In this document: positions 24,737-33,793 of the stretch, piece after piece | Position numbering within the stretch: position 1 is the first letter of the stretch | Layout of the letters: each line of letters opens with the position of its first letter | Source of the DNA: Bacteroidales bacterium | Lineage (GTDB): Bacteria; Bacteroidota; Bacteroidia; Bacteroidales; JAADGE01 | NCBI GenBank assembly: GCA_021108035.1 | Contig: JAIORQ010000042.1 | Span: 1 to 43,275, forward strand | DNA: 43,275 bases | Direction: 5' to 3' | The notes under the pieces: model-generated | Databases searched by the model: none | Seen by the model: the letters and a program-made list of their open reading frames with translations, nothing else | Told to the model about the DNA's origin: nothing | Made by a program: the position numbers and the translations under genes

Positions 24737-27700
24737 ATGAAAAATTCAAAAAAATTATACAAAGTTATAAATAACAAAGTTCTTGTTCTCGACGGTGCAA
24801 TGGGCAGTCTTATTCAATCTTACAACTTAACCGAAGAAGATTTCAGAGGCAAACGTTTCAAAGATTATCATCTTGATTTAAAGGGGAATAATGACCTTTT
24901 ATCAATTACTCGCCCCGATATTATTGAAGAAATTCACGGAAAATATCTTGAAGCAGGAGCAGATATTGTCGAAACCAACACTTTCAATGCAAATCTAATC
25001 TCAATGGAAGATTATGATATGAATCAATACAATTTGGTTTATGAAATGAATTTAAAATCGGCTCAAATTGCAAGAAAAATTTGTGATAAATATTCAGAAC
25101 AAAATCCCGATAAATTTTGCTTTGTTGCCGGAGCAACAGGGCCTACAAACAAAACAGCATCAATGTCGCCCGATGTTGAAGACCCCGGAAAACGAGCAGT
25201 TACTTTTGATGATGTTGTTGCCGGTTACACACCCCAAATTAGAGGATTATTAGACGGCGGATCTGATATTATCCTCATTGAAACAATTTTTGATACTCTT
25301 ATTGCAAAAGCTGCATTATACTGTGTTCAACAAGAAGCTGAAAAAAGAAACATAAAAATTCCGATTATGATTTCGGGAACGGTTACAGATAAAAGCGGAA
25401 GAACTTTATCCGGGCAAACCACAGAGGCTTTTATAAGTTCACTTTCGCATGTCGATTTGCTGACTGTCGGACTAAATTGCTCAACCGGAGCATCGGATAT
25501 GTTGCCGCATATTGCAGAAATGTCAAAGAAATCATCTTTTAAAATCTGTGCCTATCCTAATGCCGGTATGCCCAATCAATTTGGTGAATATGATGAAACT
25601 CCGAAAAAAATGGCAGTTCAAATTAAACAGTTTTTGGACAGTTCTTATGTAAATATAATTGGCGGTTGTTGCGGAACTACGCCTGAACATATCCGGGAGA
25701 TTGTTAAACTTGCTGATAAATCGCAAAAACACAAAGTTCCGGAAATAAAAAAGAAGACAAATTTAAGCGGTTTAGAACGTCTTGAAATTAGTTCTGAAAA
25801 TAATTTTATAAACATAGGTGAACGAACAAATGTAGCAGGTTCAAGAAAGTTTGCCCGATTAATAAGAGAGAAGAAATATGAAGAGGCTTTGTCAATTGCT
25901 CGTCAGCAAGTTGAAAACGGAGCACAAATTATAGATGTCTGCACGGATGATGCAATGCTTGACGCAGAAACCGAAATGCAAACATTTTTAAACCTTTTGG
26001 TTTCAGAACCGGATATTGCAAAAGTTCCGGTAATGATTGACAGCTCAAAACACAATGTAATTATTGCCGGATTGAAATGTTTGCAAGGCAAAGCAATCGT
26101 TAATTCAATAAGTTTGAAAGAAGGGGAAGATATTTTCATTAATCAAGCAAAAGAAATTAAACAATATGGTGCGGCTGTAGTAGTTATGGCATTTGACGAA
26201 AAAGGTCAAGCAACAACATACGATAATAAAATCAAAATTTGTAAACGTGCTTATGATATTCTTACACAAAAAGTTAATTATCCGCCGGAAGATATAATTT
26301 TCGACCCGAATATCTTAACAATTGCAACCGGAATAGAAGAACACAACAATTATGCTGTCGATTTTATTAATACAGTAAAATGGATTAAAAATAATTTGCC
26401 GTATGCAAAAGTAAGCGGAGGAATAAGCAATTTATCTTTCTCATTCAGAGGAAATAATGTTGTAAGAGAAGCAATGCATTCTGTGTTTTTATATCATGCC
26501 GTGAAAGCCGGGCTGGATATGGGAATTGTAAATGCCGGAATGTTGCAAATTTATGACGAAATACCGAAAGATTTATTGCAACTGACGGAAGATGTGGTTT
26601 TTAATAAAAGAGAAGATGCAACTGAAAGGCTAATCGAATATGCTGAAAACGTAAAAGATACCGGGCAAAAGGAAAAAAAACTTCAAGATTGGCGAACAAA
26701 GTCTGTTGATGACCGATTAAGTTACGCTTTGGTGAAAGGCATTACCGAATATATTGAAGAAGATACAGAAGAAGCAAGAAAAAATCATAAACAAGCACTT
26801 GATGTAATTGAGCAACCGTTAATGGCAGGAATGAACAGAGTAGGAGAGCTTTTTGGAGACGGAAAAATGTTTTTACCGCAAGTTGTGAAAAGTGCACGTG
26901 TAATGAAAAAAGCTGTTTCTGTTCTGTTGCCCTATATCGAAGCAGAAAAAGCCGGCGGAGCAACAAGTTCTGCCGGAAAAATTTTATTGGCAACAGTAAA
27001 AGGTGATGTGCATGACATAGGAAAGAATATTACAGGAGTTATTTTAGCATGCAATAATTTTGAAGTCATTGATTTGGGTGTTATGGTTCCCACCGAAAAA
27101 ATACTTGAAGTTGCTGAAAATGAAAATGTTGATATTGTCGGTTTAAGCGGGCTTATTACACCCTCTTTAGAAGAAATGGTTAATGTTGCCAAAGAAATGC
27201 AAAAGCGAAATATGAATATTCCTTTATTGATTGGCGGAGCTACTACTTCAAAAATTCATACAGCAGTAAAAATTGCTCCTGAATATAAAGGTGCAACTGT
27301 TTATGTTATTGATGCTTCAAAAAGTGTTGCTGTCTCACAACAATTAATTCAGGAAAAAGATAATTTTATTAATAAAGTTAATGCTGAATATACCGATTTG
27401 CGAACAACTTATTCAAACAAAAAAGACAAGACATACATTTCACTTGAAAAAGCACGAAAAAACAGTTTCAAAACTAATTGGCAAAAGCATAAAATTGTAA
27501 AACCGAAATTCACAGGTATAAAAACGCTTAAAAATTTTCCTTTGCAGGAAATTGTTCCTTATTTCGACTGGACATTTTTTTTTCATGCATGGGATATTAC
27601 AGGCAAATATCCGCAAAATTTTGAGCATAAAGAAAAAGGCAAACATGCCAAAAAACTTTTCGATAATGCTCAAATAATGCTTGCTGAAATTATTGAAGAA

Positions 27701-28402
27701 AATTGGCTTACTGCAAATGCTGTAATTGGAATTTTTCCTGCAAATTCTGTCGATGATGATGTTGAATTATATGACGAAAACGAAAAAATACTGACAACTT
27801 TCAGGTTTTTAAGACAACAAACAGAAAAAATAAGCGAAAAACCATATCTTTCTTTATCAGATTATATTGCTCCGCAAGACAGCAGAAAGTTAGACTACAT
27901 TGGAGCTTTTGCCCTGACAACAGGTCTTAATATTGAGCAAAAAGTAAAAGAATTTGAAGCTGCAAATGATGATTATTCAGCAATAATGCTGAAAAACCTT
28001 GCTGACCGTTTTGCCGAAGCATTTGCAGAATTATTACATAAAAAAGTAAGAACCGAATTTTGGGGATATGCAGAAAACGAAGATTTAAGTACAGAAGAAC
28101 TGTTCAAATCAAAATATCAAGGAATACGACCGGCAATTGGTTATCCTGCATGTCCTGAACATTCCGAAAAAAGAATATTATTTGACTTGCTTAATGTCGA
28201 AAAAAATACAGGCATGAGCTTAACTGAAAACTTTTCAATGTACCCGCCGGCATCAGTAAGCGGATTATACTTCGCACATCCCGAAGCACGATATTTCAAT
28301 ATCGGTAAAATTACAAAAGAGCAAGTTGAAGATTATGCTGTTCGGAAAAATATTAGTTTGGAAACGGCAGAGAGGTTTTTGAGGAGTAATTTGGGGTATT
28401 AA
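24737..28402 (+). CDS. metH: Cobalamin-dependent methionine synthase
   Basis: The start at 24737 gives 1221 residues; a longer frame to 24686 would begin inside the foldback arm. The domains are in the standard order. The homocysteine-binding barrel (1 to about 325) has [14 protein letters not shown] and the zinc site GGCCGTTP. The folate barrel (about 345-600) has [14 protein letters not shown]. The cobalamin cap and Rossmann domain (about 620-885) has D757-x-H759-x-x-G. The reactivation domain (about 900-1221) has [11 protein letters not shown]. It transfers a methyl group from methyl-tetrahydrofolate to homocysteine through B12. No cobalamin riboswitch was recognised upstream. Confidence 0.98.
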   Translation: MKNSKKLYKVINNKVLVLDGAMGSLIQSYNLTEEDFRGKRFKDYHLDLKGNNDLLSITRPDIIEEIHGKYLEAGADIVETNTFNANLISMEDYDMNQYNLVYEMNLKSAQIARKICDKYSEQNPDKFCFVAGATGPTNKTASMSPDVEDPGKRAVTFDDVVAGYTPQIRGLLDGGSDIILIETIFDTLIAKAALYCVQQEAEKRNIKIPIMISGTVTDKSGRTLSGQTTEAFISSLSHVDLLTVGLNCSTGASDMLPHIAEMSKKSSFKICAYPNAGMPNQFGEYDETPKKMAVQIKQFLDSSYVNIIGGCCGTTPEHIREIVKLADKSQKHKVPEIKKKTNLSGLERLEISSENNFINIGERTNVAGSRKFARLIREKKYEEALSIARQQVENGAQIIDVCTDDAMLDAETEMQTFLNLLVSEPDIAKVPVMIDSSKHNVIIAGLKCLQGKAIVNSISLKEGEDIFINQAKEIKQYGAAVVVMAFDEKGQATTYDNKIKICKRAYDILTQKVNYPPEDIIFDPNILTIATGIEEHNNYAVDFINTVKWIKNNLPYAKVSGGISNLSFSFRGNNVVREAMHSVFLYHAVKAGLDMGIVNAGMLQIYDEIPKDLLQLTEDVVFNKREDATERLIEYAENVKDTGQKEKKLQDWRTKSVDDRLSYALVKGITEYIEEDTEEARKNHKQALDVIEQPLMAGMNRVGELFGDGKMFLPQVVKSARVMKKAVSVLLPYIEAEKAGGATSSAGKILLATVKGDVHDIGKNITGVILACNNFEVIDLGVMVPTEKILEVAENENVDIVGLSGLITPSLEEMVNVAKEMQKRNMNIPLLIGGATTSKIHTAVKIAPEYKGATVYVIDASKSVAVSQQLIQEKDNFINKVNAEYTDLRTTYSNKKDKTYISLEKARKNSFKTNWQKHKIVKPKFTGIKTLKNFPLQEIVPYFDWTFFFHAWDITGKYPQNFEHKEKGKHAKKLFDNAQIMLAEIIEENWLTANAVIGIFPANSVDDDVELYDENEKILTTFRFLRQQTEKISEKPYLSLSDYIAPQDSRKLDYIGAFALTTGLNIEQKVKEFEAANDDYSAIMLKNLADRFAEAFAELLHKKVRTEFWGYAENEDLSTEELFKSKYQGIRPAIGYPACPEHSEKRILFDLLNVEKNTGMSLTENFSMYPPASVSGLYFAHPEARYFNIGKITKEQVEDYAVRKNISLETAERFLRSNLGY

Positions 28403-28456
28403 TAAGAAAGCCACGAATGCACGAATAAAAATAAAATTTATTCTATCTTCAATTTT

Positions 28457-29005
28457 TTAGTCATCACAATATTTCCATCTGTTGTTTGTTTTTCTAAAAG
28501 TTAATTTTAGAACTTTGATTTCAGGATGTTTATCATTCATCAATATCTTAAATGGTGTAATATTTACTTGTTTGAGATTAACGTTGACTACAGCTGTATT
28601 AGTAGAAGGGTTTTCATGAACGTCTGTTACTTCATCTATTTCATAATCAAAGAGTAAAACTTTTGTGTAAGTTAAGTTAAGGTGTTTTAAATTTTGTTCT
28701 AAAATAAAATCTTTCGATTTTGATGTAAACTGAATATTGTAATGAGGATGTTTCCCGAAAATTGTTTTTTTAATACCAATAGAATCAACGATTAAGTAAC
28801 CATCATCTGCAAGTTTCTTGTATTTAGACAATTGCTCCATGTCTTCTTTGTAAAAAATTACATCACCGGTAAAAACTTTTACTGACACGTAATTTTGTTC
28901 TTTTTCAAAACATTTTTTTAAGATTTTTTCTGCTTTAGAGTTTGAAAGATTATCAGAACAAGATACAAATGTTACTACAACAAATAATATTAATAGCTTT
29001 TTCAT
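28457..29005 (-). CDS. Lipoprotein of unknown function
   Basis: This 182-residue protein has a lipoprotein signal (VVTFVSCSDN). The mature part alternates charged and hydrophobic residues (KAEKILKKCFEKEQNYVSVKV, KVLLFDYEIDEVTDV, NTAVVNVNLKQV, NRWKYCDD) and ends with a Trp-Lys-Tyr-Cys stretch. I know of no defined family. It starts 12 bases after the stop of the 29018 gene and is probably co-transcribed with it. Confidence 0.7.
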   Translation of the reverse strand: MKKLLILFVVVTFVSCSDNLSNSKAEKILKKCFEKEQNYVSVKVFTGDVIFYKEDMEQLSKYKKLADDGYLIVDSIGIKKTIFGKHPHYNIQFTSKSKDFILEQNLKHLNLTYTKVLLFDYEIDEVTDVHENPSTNTAVVNVNLKQVNITPFKILMNDKHPEIKVLKLTFRKTNNRWKYCDD

Positions 29006-29017
29006 TATAATTTCATT

Positions 29018-29551
29018 TTACCATTCAATTTTTAGATTTCTAATTTCTGCATTGGCTTCAGACGCATTATCTCCACCGTCATAATTTTTATGTTTAAAAG
29101 GCAATGTGACAAATTTAAACATTTCTGTAGAAGGTAATATGTTTTTAAAAGTAATAGTACCTTTAAACGGAACACTTGTGGGAATTTTTGATGAACTATA
29201 TTTGTTAGCATCTTCTGTTCCAAGCGTTCCTTCTTTTCCGGAAAACTCATTTCCGGAAATGTCATACGCTTTAGAGTTGTTATCATCAAGTGAAACAGAT
29301 TTGTGGACTTGATGATGAATAATTAAAAATTCAATAGTAACAGTTTGATCATCTGTAGCTCCTTTACAACTTAATACTTTAAATTCAAAAGCATCATTAA
29401 ATGACTTTATTTCTACTTCCGGATTTACTGTATTAATGCCTAATTGAGCTTTCAATGAGAGGTTCTCGGCTATAATTGCATCACAATTCTGTGAAAAAAT
29501 CATACTTGATGGTAATAATAATAGCCCAATTAATAAATTTCTTTTTTTCAT
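29018..29551 (-). CDS. Exported protein of unknown function
   Basis: This 177-residue protein has a signal peptide (LLIGLLLLPSSMIFSQ). The remainder looks beta-rich (AFEFKVLSCKGATDDQTVTIEF, then KGTITFKNILPSTEMFKFVTLPF) and ends NAEIRNLKIEW, consistent with a small secreted Ig-like fold. No catalytic motif is visible. It is first in a two-gene unit with the lipoprotein at 28457. Confidence 0.7.
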   Translation of the reverse strand: MKKRNLLIGLLLLPSSMIFSQNCDAIIAENLSLKAQLGINTVNPEVEIKSFNDAFEFKVLSCKGATDDQTVTIEFLIIHHQVHKSVSLDDNNSKAYDISGNEFSGKEGTLGTEDANKYSSSKIPTSVPFKGTITFKNILPSTEMFKFVTLPFKHKNYDGGDNASEANAEIRNLKIEW

Positions 29552-29661
29552 TTGTTTTTATGTTAAAATAGGTTTGTATAAATCGTTTTAGCTTCAAAAT
29601 TAAATATTAAATAAATCTATTTTAATTAGGAATATTTAGCACAACAAATATAAATAATTTT

Positions 29662-29826
29662 TCAAAAAAATAAATTGTATTTATACTGAATTTTTGCTTT
29701 GGTTGAAATACAACGCAAATTTTCTAATCCACAACTTTTTAAATAATTATAGTCGTTTGTTATTAATTTCCAATTGAAATATTTTGTAATATATTCAACA
29801 TTCGGTAAATATTCAAGAACTTTCAT
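29662..29826 (-). CDS. Short ORF downstream of an antitoxin-like gene, possible toxin remnant
   Basis: A 54-residue frame begins MKVLEYLPN 18 bases after the stop of the 77-residue gene. The stretch VEYITKYFNWKLITNDYNYL and the following LENLRCIST resemble the last strand region of PIN-domain toxins (...TND..Y/F..L). The metal-binding N-terminal part is missing. It may be an internally deleted PIN toxin or an unrelated small protein; confidence is low. Confidence 0.35.
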   Translation of the reverse strand: MKVLEYLPNVEYITKYFNWKLITNDYNYLKSCGLENLRCISTKAKIQYKYNLFF

Positions 29827-29844
29827 AACTTACAAGTTTCATTA

Positions 29845-30078
29845 TTATAAGTGCTTATAAGGTGTTCGCAAATGATCATTTAAAAAATTCTTTTCATCAG
29901 TTTCATTCCAATTGTTTTCATCCCAAACTTCATCTGCCGAATTCATTGCTTTATCAGCGAAGTATTGAATAAGAAATTTTTTTAATGCAAGTAAATCCTT
30001 AGAAAAAACAGAACTTGAAAATAATTTTAACATCTCTAATTGTAAATTTGTTAACGGAGTTTTTAATGTCGCTTCCAT
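29845..30078 (-). CDS. Small antitoxin-like protein
   Basis: This 77-residue protein (TLKTPLTNLQLEMLKLFS, then LKKFLIQYFADKAMNSADEVWDEN) resembles short Bacteroidota proteins that sit upstream of toxin genes, often PIN nucleases; the assignment comes from memory of the family pattern. The N-terminal helix and acidic tail fit an antitoxin without a classical DNA-binding domain. The expected toxin position holds only the 54-residue frame described separately. Confidence 0.55.
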   Translation of the reverse strand: MEATLKTPLTNLQLEMLKLFSSSVFSKDLLALKKFLIQYFADKAMNSADEVWDENNWNETDEKNFLNDHLRTPYKHL

Positions 30079-30190
30079 TTTTTTTTACAAAGTTACAAAA
30101 AAACAGTATATATGCCATTTATGCAGAAACAAACAATGTTGAGGTAATACAAATAAGTTTTAAGGAGGAATTTGGGGTATTAATTAGAAA

Positions 30191-30237
30191 GCCACGAATG
30201 CACGAATAAAAAAAACAGAAATTCGTGCATTCACGGC
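30191..30237. repeat. Hairpin repeat element (REP-like)
   Basis: GCCACGAATGCACGAAT (30191-30207) pairs with ATTCGTGCATTCACGGC (30221-30237) at 15 of 17 positions around a 13-base A-rich loop. The left arm alone also follows metH (28410-28426). It lies between the repeated metH tail and the porV fragment; it could act as a terminator or be a mobile palindrome. Confidence 0.7.
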
Positions 30238-30245
30238 AAAAAATC

Positions 30246-30737
30246 TTAATTTAACATCTTCTGAAACCCTAAATTAATATTTATCGTGTTTGCATAGACG
30301 CTTTGTCTTGAAATTATAATATATGCCAAATCAAGATATAAAAACCTATATTTTAACCCGATTCCTGTTGTTCCGAACTTTCTGTTGCCTTTTGTTGAAT
30401 GTTCTGAAAAATATCCGCCCCTTAATGTATAAGAAATTTCATTCTTTGGTTTATACAAAATCTCACCTCCGAATTTATGTAATATTTCATGCAACTCTTC
30501 TCTAAAACCAAAAGGTGCATCATAAAATGATTGAAAAATCCCTTCAATTGCTGAAACTTCATCATCCGTTCCGAGCATGACATCATTTTCATAATATGGC
30601 GGTGTGGGAACAAGCATTTTTTCTGCCTGATAAGCAAGTGTATAGTTTATTTGTCTTTCTTCCGGTAAAAGTTTTTCAAAAGTCCACATTGTTCCGAGTT
30701 TTAGATTTGTCGGAATAAAATCTTTGTATATTACATC
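30246..30737 (-). pseudogene. porV: C-terminal fragment of type IX secretion protein PorV
   Basis: The frame encodes about 163 residues matching the end of PorV (LptO): KDFIPTNLKLGTMWTF, MLVPTPPYYEND, GIFQSFYDAP.GF.EEL, LRGGYFSEHSTKGNRKF and a terminal LDLAYII...ININLGFQKML beta-barrel signal. The frame has no start: a TAA directly precedes the first recognisable codon, and more than half of the expected about 400 residues is missing. An ATG at 30689 could give a 147-residue peptide, but it would not be functional. PorV shuttles T9SS cargo at the outer membrane, so an intact copy is expected elsewhere. Confidence 0.75.
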
Positions 30738-30785
30738 TTATTTCTATTTTGTTAAAATATGTTATTTTAATATGCGGTATTTTTC

Positions 30786-30816
30786 TTGAACTTTTTGAAT
30801 TTATATTGTAAATTTG
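30786..30816 (+). promoter_or_regulatory. gapA promoter
   Basis: TTG (30786-30788), 20 bases, then TAAATTTG (30809-30816), a strong Bacteroidota promoter 43 bases before the gapA ATG. Confidence 0.75.
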
Positions 30817-30859
30817 CGGCACTTTTTAACTCATAAAAAAATAACTAAAAATAAATAAA

Positions 30860-31867
30860 ATGGCAAAAATTAAAGTTGGTATAAACGGATTTGGTCGTAT
30901 CGGAAGAATGGCCTTTAGAATAATCCTTGAAAGAACAGATTATGAAATAGTCGGAATAAATGATCTTACAAGTAATAAAGTATTAGCTCATTTGCTTAAG
31001 TATGATTCAACACAAGGTAAATTTAACGGAGAAGTTACTTATGATGATAAGGGTATTACGGTTAACGGAAATAAAATAGGCGTTAGTGAAGAAAGAAATC
31101 CTGCGAATATTCCGTGGGTACAAACACCGGATGTCGTTATTGAAGCAACAGGCGTTTTCAGAACAAAAGAAAGTCCTAAAGGCGGTTATGGCGACCACTT
31201 GAAAAACGGTGCTAAAAAAGTTATTTTAACAGTTCCCGCGAAGGATACAATTGACAGAATGATTGTTCTCGGAGTAAACGATGAAGATTTAAAAGATACA
31301 GATGAATGTGTTTCAAATGCATCGTGTACTACAAATTGTCTTGCTCCGGTTGCAAAAATTCTTAATGATAATTTTGGCATTGAAAAAGGATTAATAAATA
31401 CAATCCATTCATATACAAATGATCAGGTTATACTTGACGGACCACATACTGACCTCAGAAGAGCAAGATCAGCAGCAGTTTCAATTATTCCCACAACAAC
31501 CGGTGCAGCAGCAGCAGTCGGAAAAATAATCCCTGAATTAAGCGGTAAATTAAACGGTATGGCAACAAGAGTTCCTACACCTACAGGCTCACTCGTTGAT
31601 CTTGTTGTAACACTGAAAAAAAATGTTACTGTTGAAGAAGTAAATGCAGCCGTTAAAAAAGCCGCAGAGGGTGAAATGAAGGGAATCCTTCAATATTGCG
31701 AAGATCCTATTGTTTCAGTTGATGTTATTCAAAACGAGCATTCATCAATATTTGATGTAGGAAGTACCATGGTAATTGACGGAAATATGGTAAAGGTTCT
31801 TTCATGGTATGATAACGAATGGGGTTATTCAGCAAGAGTTGTTGACTTAATAGGAAAATTATTTTAA
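30860..31867 (+). CDS. gapA: Glyceraldehyde-3-phosphate dehydrogenase, type I
   Basis: This 335-residue protein is complete. The NAD-binding N-terminus KVGINGFGRIGRMAFR is followed by the catalytic SNASCTTNCLAP with C156, then HSYTNDQ, RRARSAA, TGAAAAVGKIIPEL and SWYDNEWGYSARV. It oxidises glyceraldehyde 3-phosphate to 1,3-bisphosphoglycerate in glycolysis, the step before Pgk, which is also in this window. It is monocistronic, with its own promoter and a hairpin 27 bases after the stop. Confidence 0.98.
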   Translation: MAKIKVGINGFGRIGRMAFRIILERTDYEIVGINDLTSNKVLAHLLKYDSTQGKFNGEVTYDDKGITVNGNKIGVSEERNPANIPWVQTPDVVIEATGVFRTKESPKGGYGDHLKNGAKKVILTVPAKDTIDRMIVLGVNDEDLKDTDECVSNASCTTNCLAPVAKILNDNFGIEKGLINTIHSYTNDQVILDGPHTDLRRARSAAVSIIPTTTGAAAAVGKIIPELSGKLNGMATRVPTPTGSLVDLVVTLKKNVTVEEVNAAVKKAAEGEMKGILQYCEDPIVSVDVIQNEHSSIFDVGSTMVIDGNMVKVLSWYDNEWGYSARVVDLIGKLF

Positions 31868-31893
31868 AATGTTATAAAACATAAATTAATATG

Positions 31894-31923
31894 AAGCTGT
31901 TTCGTATCTTTACGGAACAGCTT
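31894..31923 (+). terminator. Hairpin after gapA
   Basis: AAGCTGTTTCGT pairs with ACGGAACAGCTT (12-bp stem with one G-T pair) around a 6-base loop, followed by ATTTAATATT. The T-run is weak, so termination may be incomplete; TATCTTTA within it also resembles a -7 box for gcvT. Confidence 0.55.
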
Positions 31924-31950
31924 ATTTAATATTAAACATAAAATTAACAG

Positions 31951-33039
31951 ATGAAAACAACAGAATTCAATAAAAAACATAAAGAACTTGGTGCAAAAAT
32001 GGTTGAATTTGTCGGATTTGAAATGCCGGTAGAATATTCCGGTATAAACGATGAACACATTAATATCAGAGAAAATGTCGGCGTTTTTGATGTATCTCAT
32101 ATGGGAGAAATTTGGGTAAAAGGCCCAAATGCATATAATTTTGTTCAAAAAGTTACATCAAACGATATTTCTAAAATATCTGTGGGTGAAGCTCAATATT
32201 CTTGTTTCCCGAATAACATCGGCGGTATAGTTGATGATTTAATCGTATATTATTACGAATCTGAAAAATACTTGCTGGTTGTGAATGCTTCAAACATTGA
32301 AAAAGATTGGAATTGGTTAGTTAAACAAAATTCAGAAAATGCAGAACTTGAAAACGCATCTGATAATATTTCACAACTTGCTGTTCAAGGGCCGAATGCC
32401 GAAAAAGTATTACAAAAATTGACAGATGTTGATCTTTCAAAAATTAAATTTTATACATTCGTAAACGGAGAGATGGCAGGAGTAAAAGATGTAATTATTT
32501 CTGCAACCGGCTATACAGGAGCCGGTGGTTTTGAGTTATATATGTATAATAATGATGCCGAGAAAATTTGGGATGCTGTTTTTGATGCCGGAAAAGAATT
32601 TAATATTAAACCGGCAGGACTTGCTGCCCGCGATACTTTAAGATTAGAAATGGGATATTGCCTCTACGGAAATGATATTAATGATACCAGTTCGCCAATT
32701 GAAGCAGGTTTGGGGTGGATTACTAAATTTGATGAAAAAAATAATTTCATTAACAGAAAACAACTTGAAGAACAAAAGATTACCGGAGTTGACAAAAGAT
32801 TACGCGGGTTTGAAATGATCGACAGAGGTATTCCGAGAAAAGATTATGAAATATATGATTCAGAAAACAGCTTGATAGGAAACGTAACATCAGGAACCAT
32901 GTCTCCTATGTTGAAAAAAGGGATCGGTATGGGATATATAAATAAAGGAAGTTGGAATTTTGACAATGAAATTTACATAAAAGTTCGCAAAAAGATGCTG
33001 AAAGCAAAAATTGTAAAATTACCTTTTTATAAAGCATAA
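31951..33039 (+). CDS. gcvT: Aminomethyltransferase (glycine cleavage T protein)
   Basis: This 362-residue protein has the GcvT signatures [78 protein letters not shown] and [17 protein letters not shown]. It transfers the methylene carbon of glycine from the H protein to tetrahydrofolate. The length is normal. The other gcv genes are not adjacent, as is common in Bacteroidota. Confidence 0.97.
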   Translation: MKTTEFNKKHKELGAKMVEFVGFEMPVEYSGINDEHINIRENVGVFDVSHMGEIWVKGPNAYNFVQKVTSNDISKISVGEAQYSCFPNNIGGIVDDLIVYYYESEKYLLVVNASNIEKDWNWLVKQNSENAELENASDNISQLAVQGPNAEKVLQKLTDVDLSKIKFYTFVNGEMAGVKDVIISATGYTGAGGFELYMYNNDAEKIWDAVFDAGKEFNIKPAGLAARDTLRLEMGYCLYGNDINDTSSPIEAGLGWITKFDEKNNFINRKQLEEQKITGVDKRLRGFEMIDRGIPRKDYEIYDSENSLIGNVTSGTMSPMLKKGIGMGYINKGSWNFDNEIYIKVRKKMLKAKIVKLPFYKA

Positions 33040-33070
33040 TTCAGTAAGCATTCAAAAATAAAAAAATAAA

Positions 33071-33105
33071 CTGATGACTGAAGACTGTGGACTGATGACT
33101 GATGG
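33071..33105 (+). repeat. Five degenerate 7-bp tandem repeats
   Basis: CTGATGA, CTGAAGA, CTGTGGA, CTGATGA, CTGATGG follow each other without gap in the spacer between gcvT and the convergent 33171 gene. Each begins CTG and has a purine-rich tail. No coding frame uses it. Confidence 0.8.
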
Positions 33106-33170
33106 TCACAAAAGAATTAAAAGAGACAACCAAAAAATTTGCTGTAATGAAAATTCAACAAGAAGGTCGT

Positions 33171-33632
33171 TTATTTTTCTTTTAACTCATTTAATATTCT
33201 AACCAGTTCAGTTTTTTGTTCAACTGTTAATAATGTAATGCTCAAAGGAGGATATCTGAATTTTCCTTTGGGCGTTTTTACAATAAATTGAACAGTTTGC
33301 AGAAAGCCGAACAATTTTTTTCGTATTTCATAATCGTGAAAATAAGACCTCTGAATTTCAAAAGATTTATATTTTCTTAAAAAAGGATGTGCCGTATAAT
33401 ATCTTACGATAATCTTGTTTCCGAGATATTCTAAAAAGAAATAATCCGATTTTCTTAACAAAAGAACTATATATGCCAACATTATAATGCCGGAAATTAC
33501 CGGTAAAAGTTTGAAAAGCAAATTAAACTCATTTTCAAATATATAATATGCTGATAATGCTAATATTATTCCCAACATAATCATATATCCAATCTTCAAT
33601 TTTGATGTATTTAGTCTGTTATCAACTCTCAT
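33171..33632 (-). CDS. Small membrane protein, PH-like domain possible
   Basis: This 153-residue protein has two transmembrane segments (about 15-30 and 38-58), then a soluble domain with YFFLEYLGNKIIVRYY, KSFEIQRSYFHDYEI and KGKFRYPPLSITLL. The two-helix plus beta-domain layout resembles bacterial PH-like membrane proteins, but no signature proves it. It is convergent with gcvT. Confidence 0.65.
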   Translation of the reverse strand: MRVDNRLNTSKLKIGYMIMLGIILALSAYYIFENEFNLLFKLLPVISGIIMLAYIVLLLRKSDYFFLEYLGNKIIVRYYTAHPFLRKYKSFEIQRSYFHDYEIRKKLFGFLQTVQFIVKTPKGKFRYPPLSITLLTVEQKTELVRILNELKEK

Positions 33633-33720
33633 AATTATTTGTTTATTATTAGCAATTAACTTTTTGTGGAAAATAAAATACTGTTCGTATAAACATATTT
33701 TTATTTTGATTGCAAGTTTC

Positions 33721-33728
33721 TATATTTG
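33721..33728 (+). promoter_or_regulatory. -7 element of the S46 peptidase gene
   Basis: TATATTTG lies 65 bases before the ATG at 33794; the -33 region is T-rich but lacks TTG at the right spacing. Confidence 0.45.
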
Positions 33729-33793
33729 TAAAATTAAGTTATTTTAGCTTAACAGAAAATTTAGTTTTATAACAAATTAACAAAACAAATATT

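Larger units (their letters stand above)
28373..30211 (+). repeat. 57-58-bp direct repeats of the metH tail flanking a 1.8-kb segment
   Basis: Bases 28373-28430 (the last metH codons and the following GCCACGAATGCACGAAT) recur at 30155-30211 with only a few differences. The three or four - strand small genes between 28457 and 30078 lie between the two copies. The arrangement suggests insertion or duplication that copied the metH end. Confidence 0.75.
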
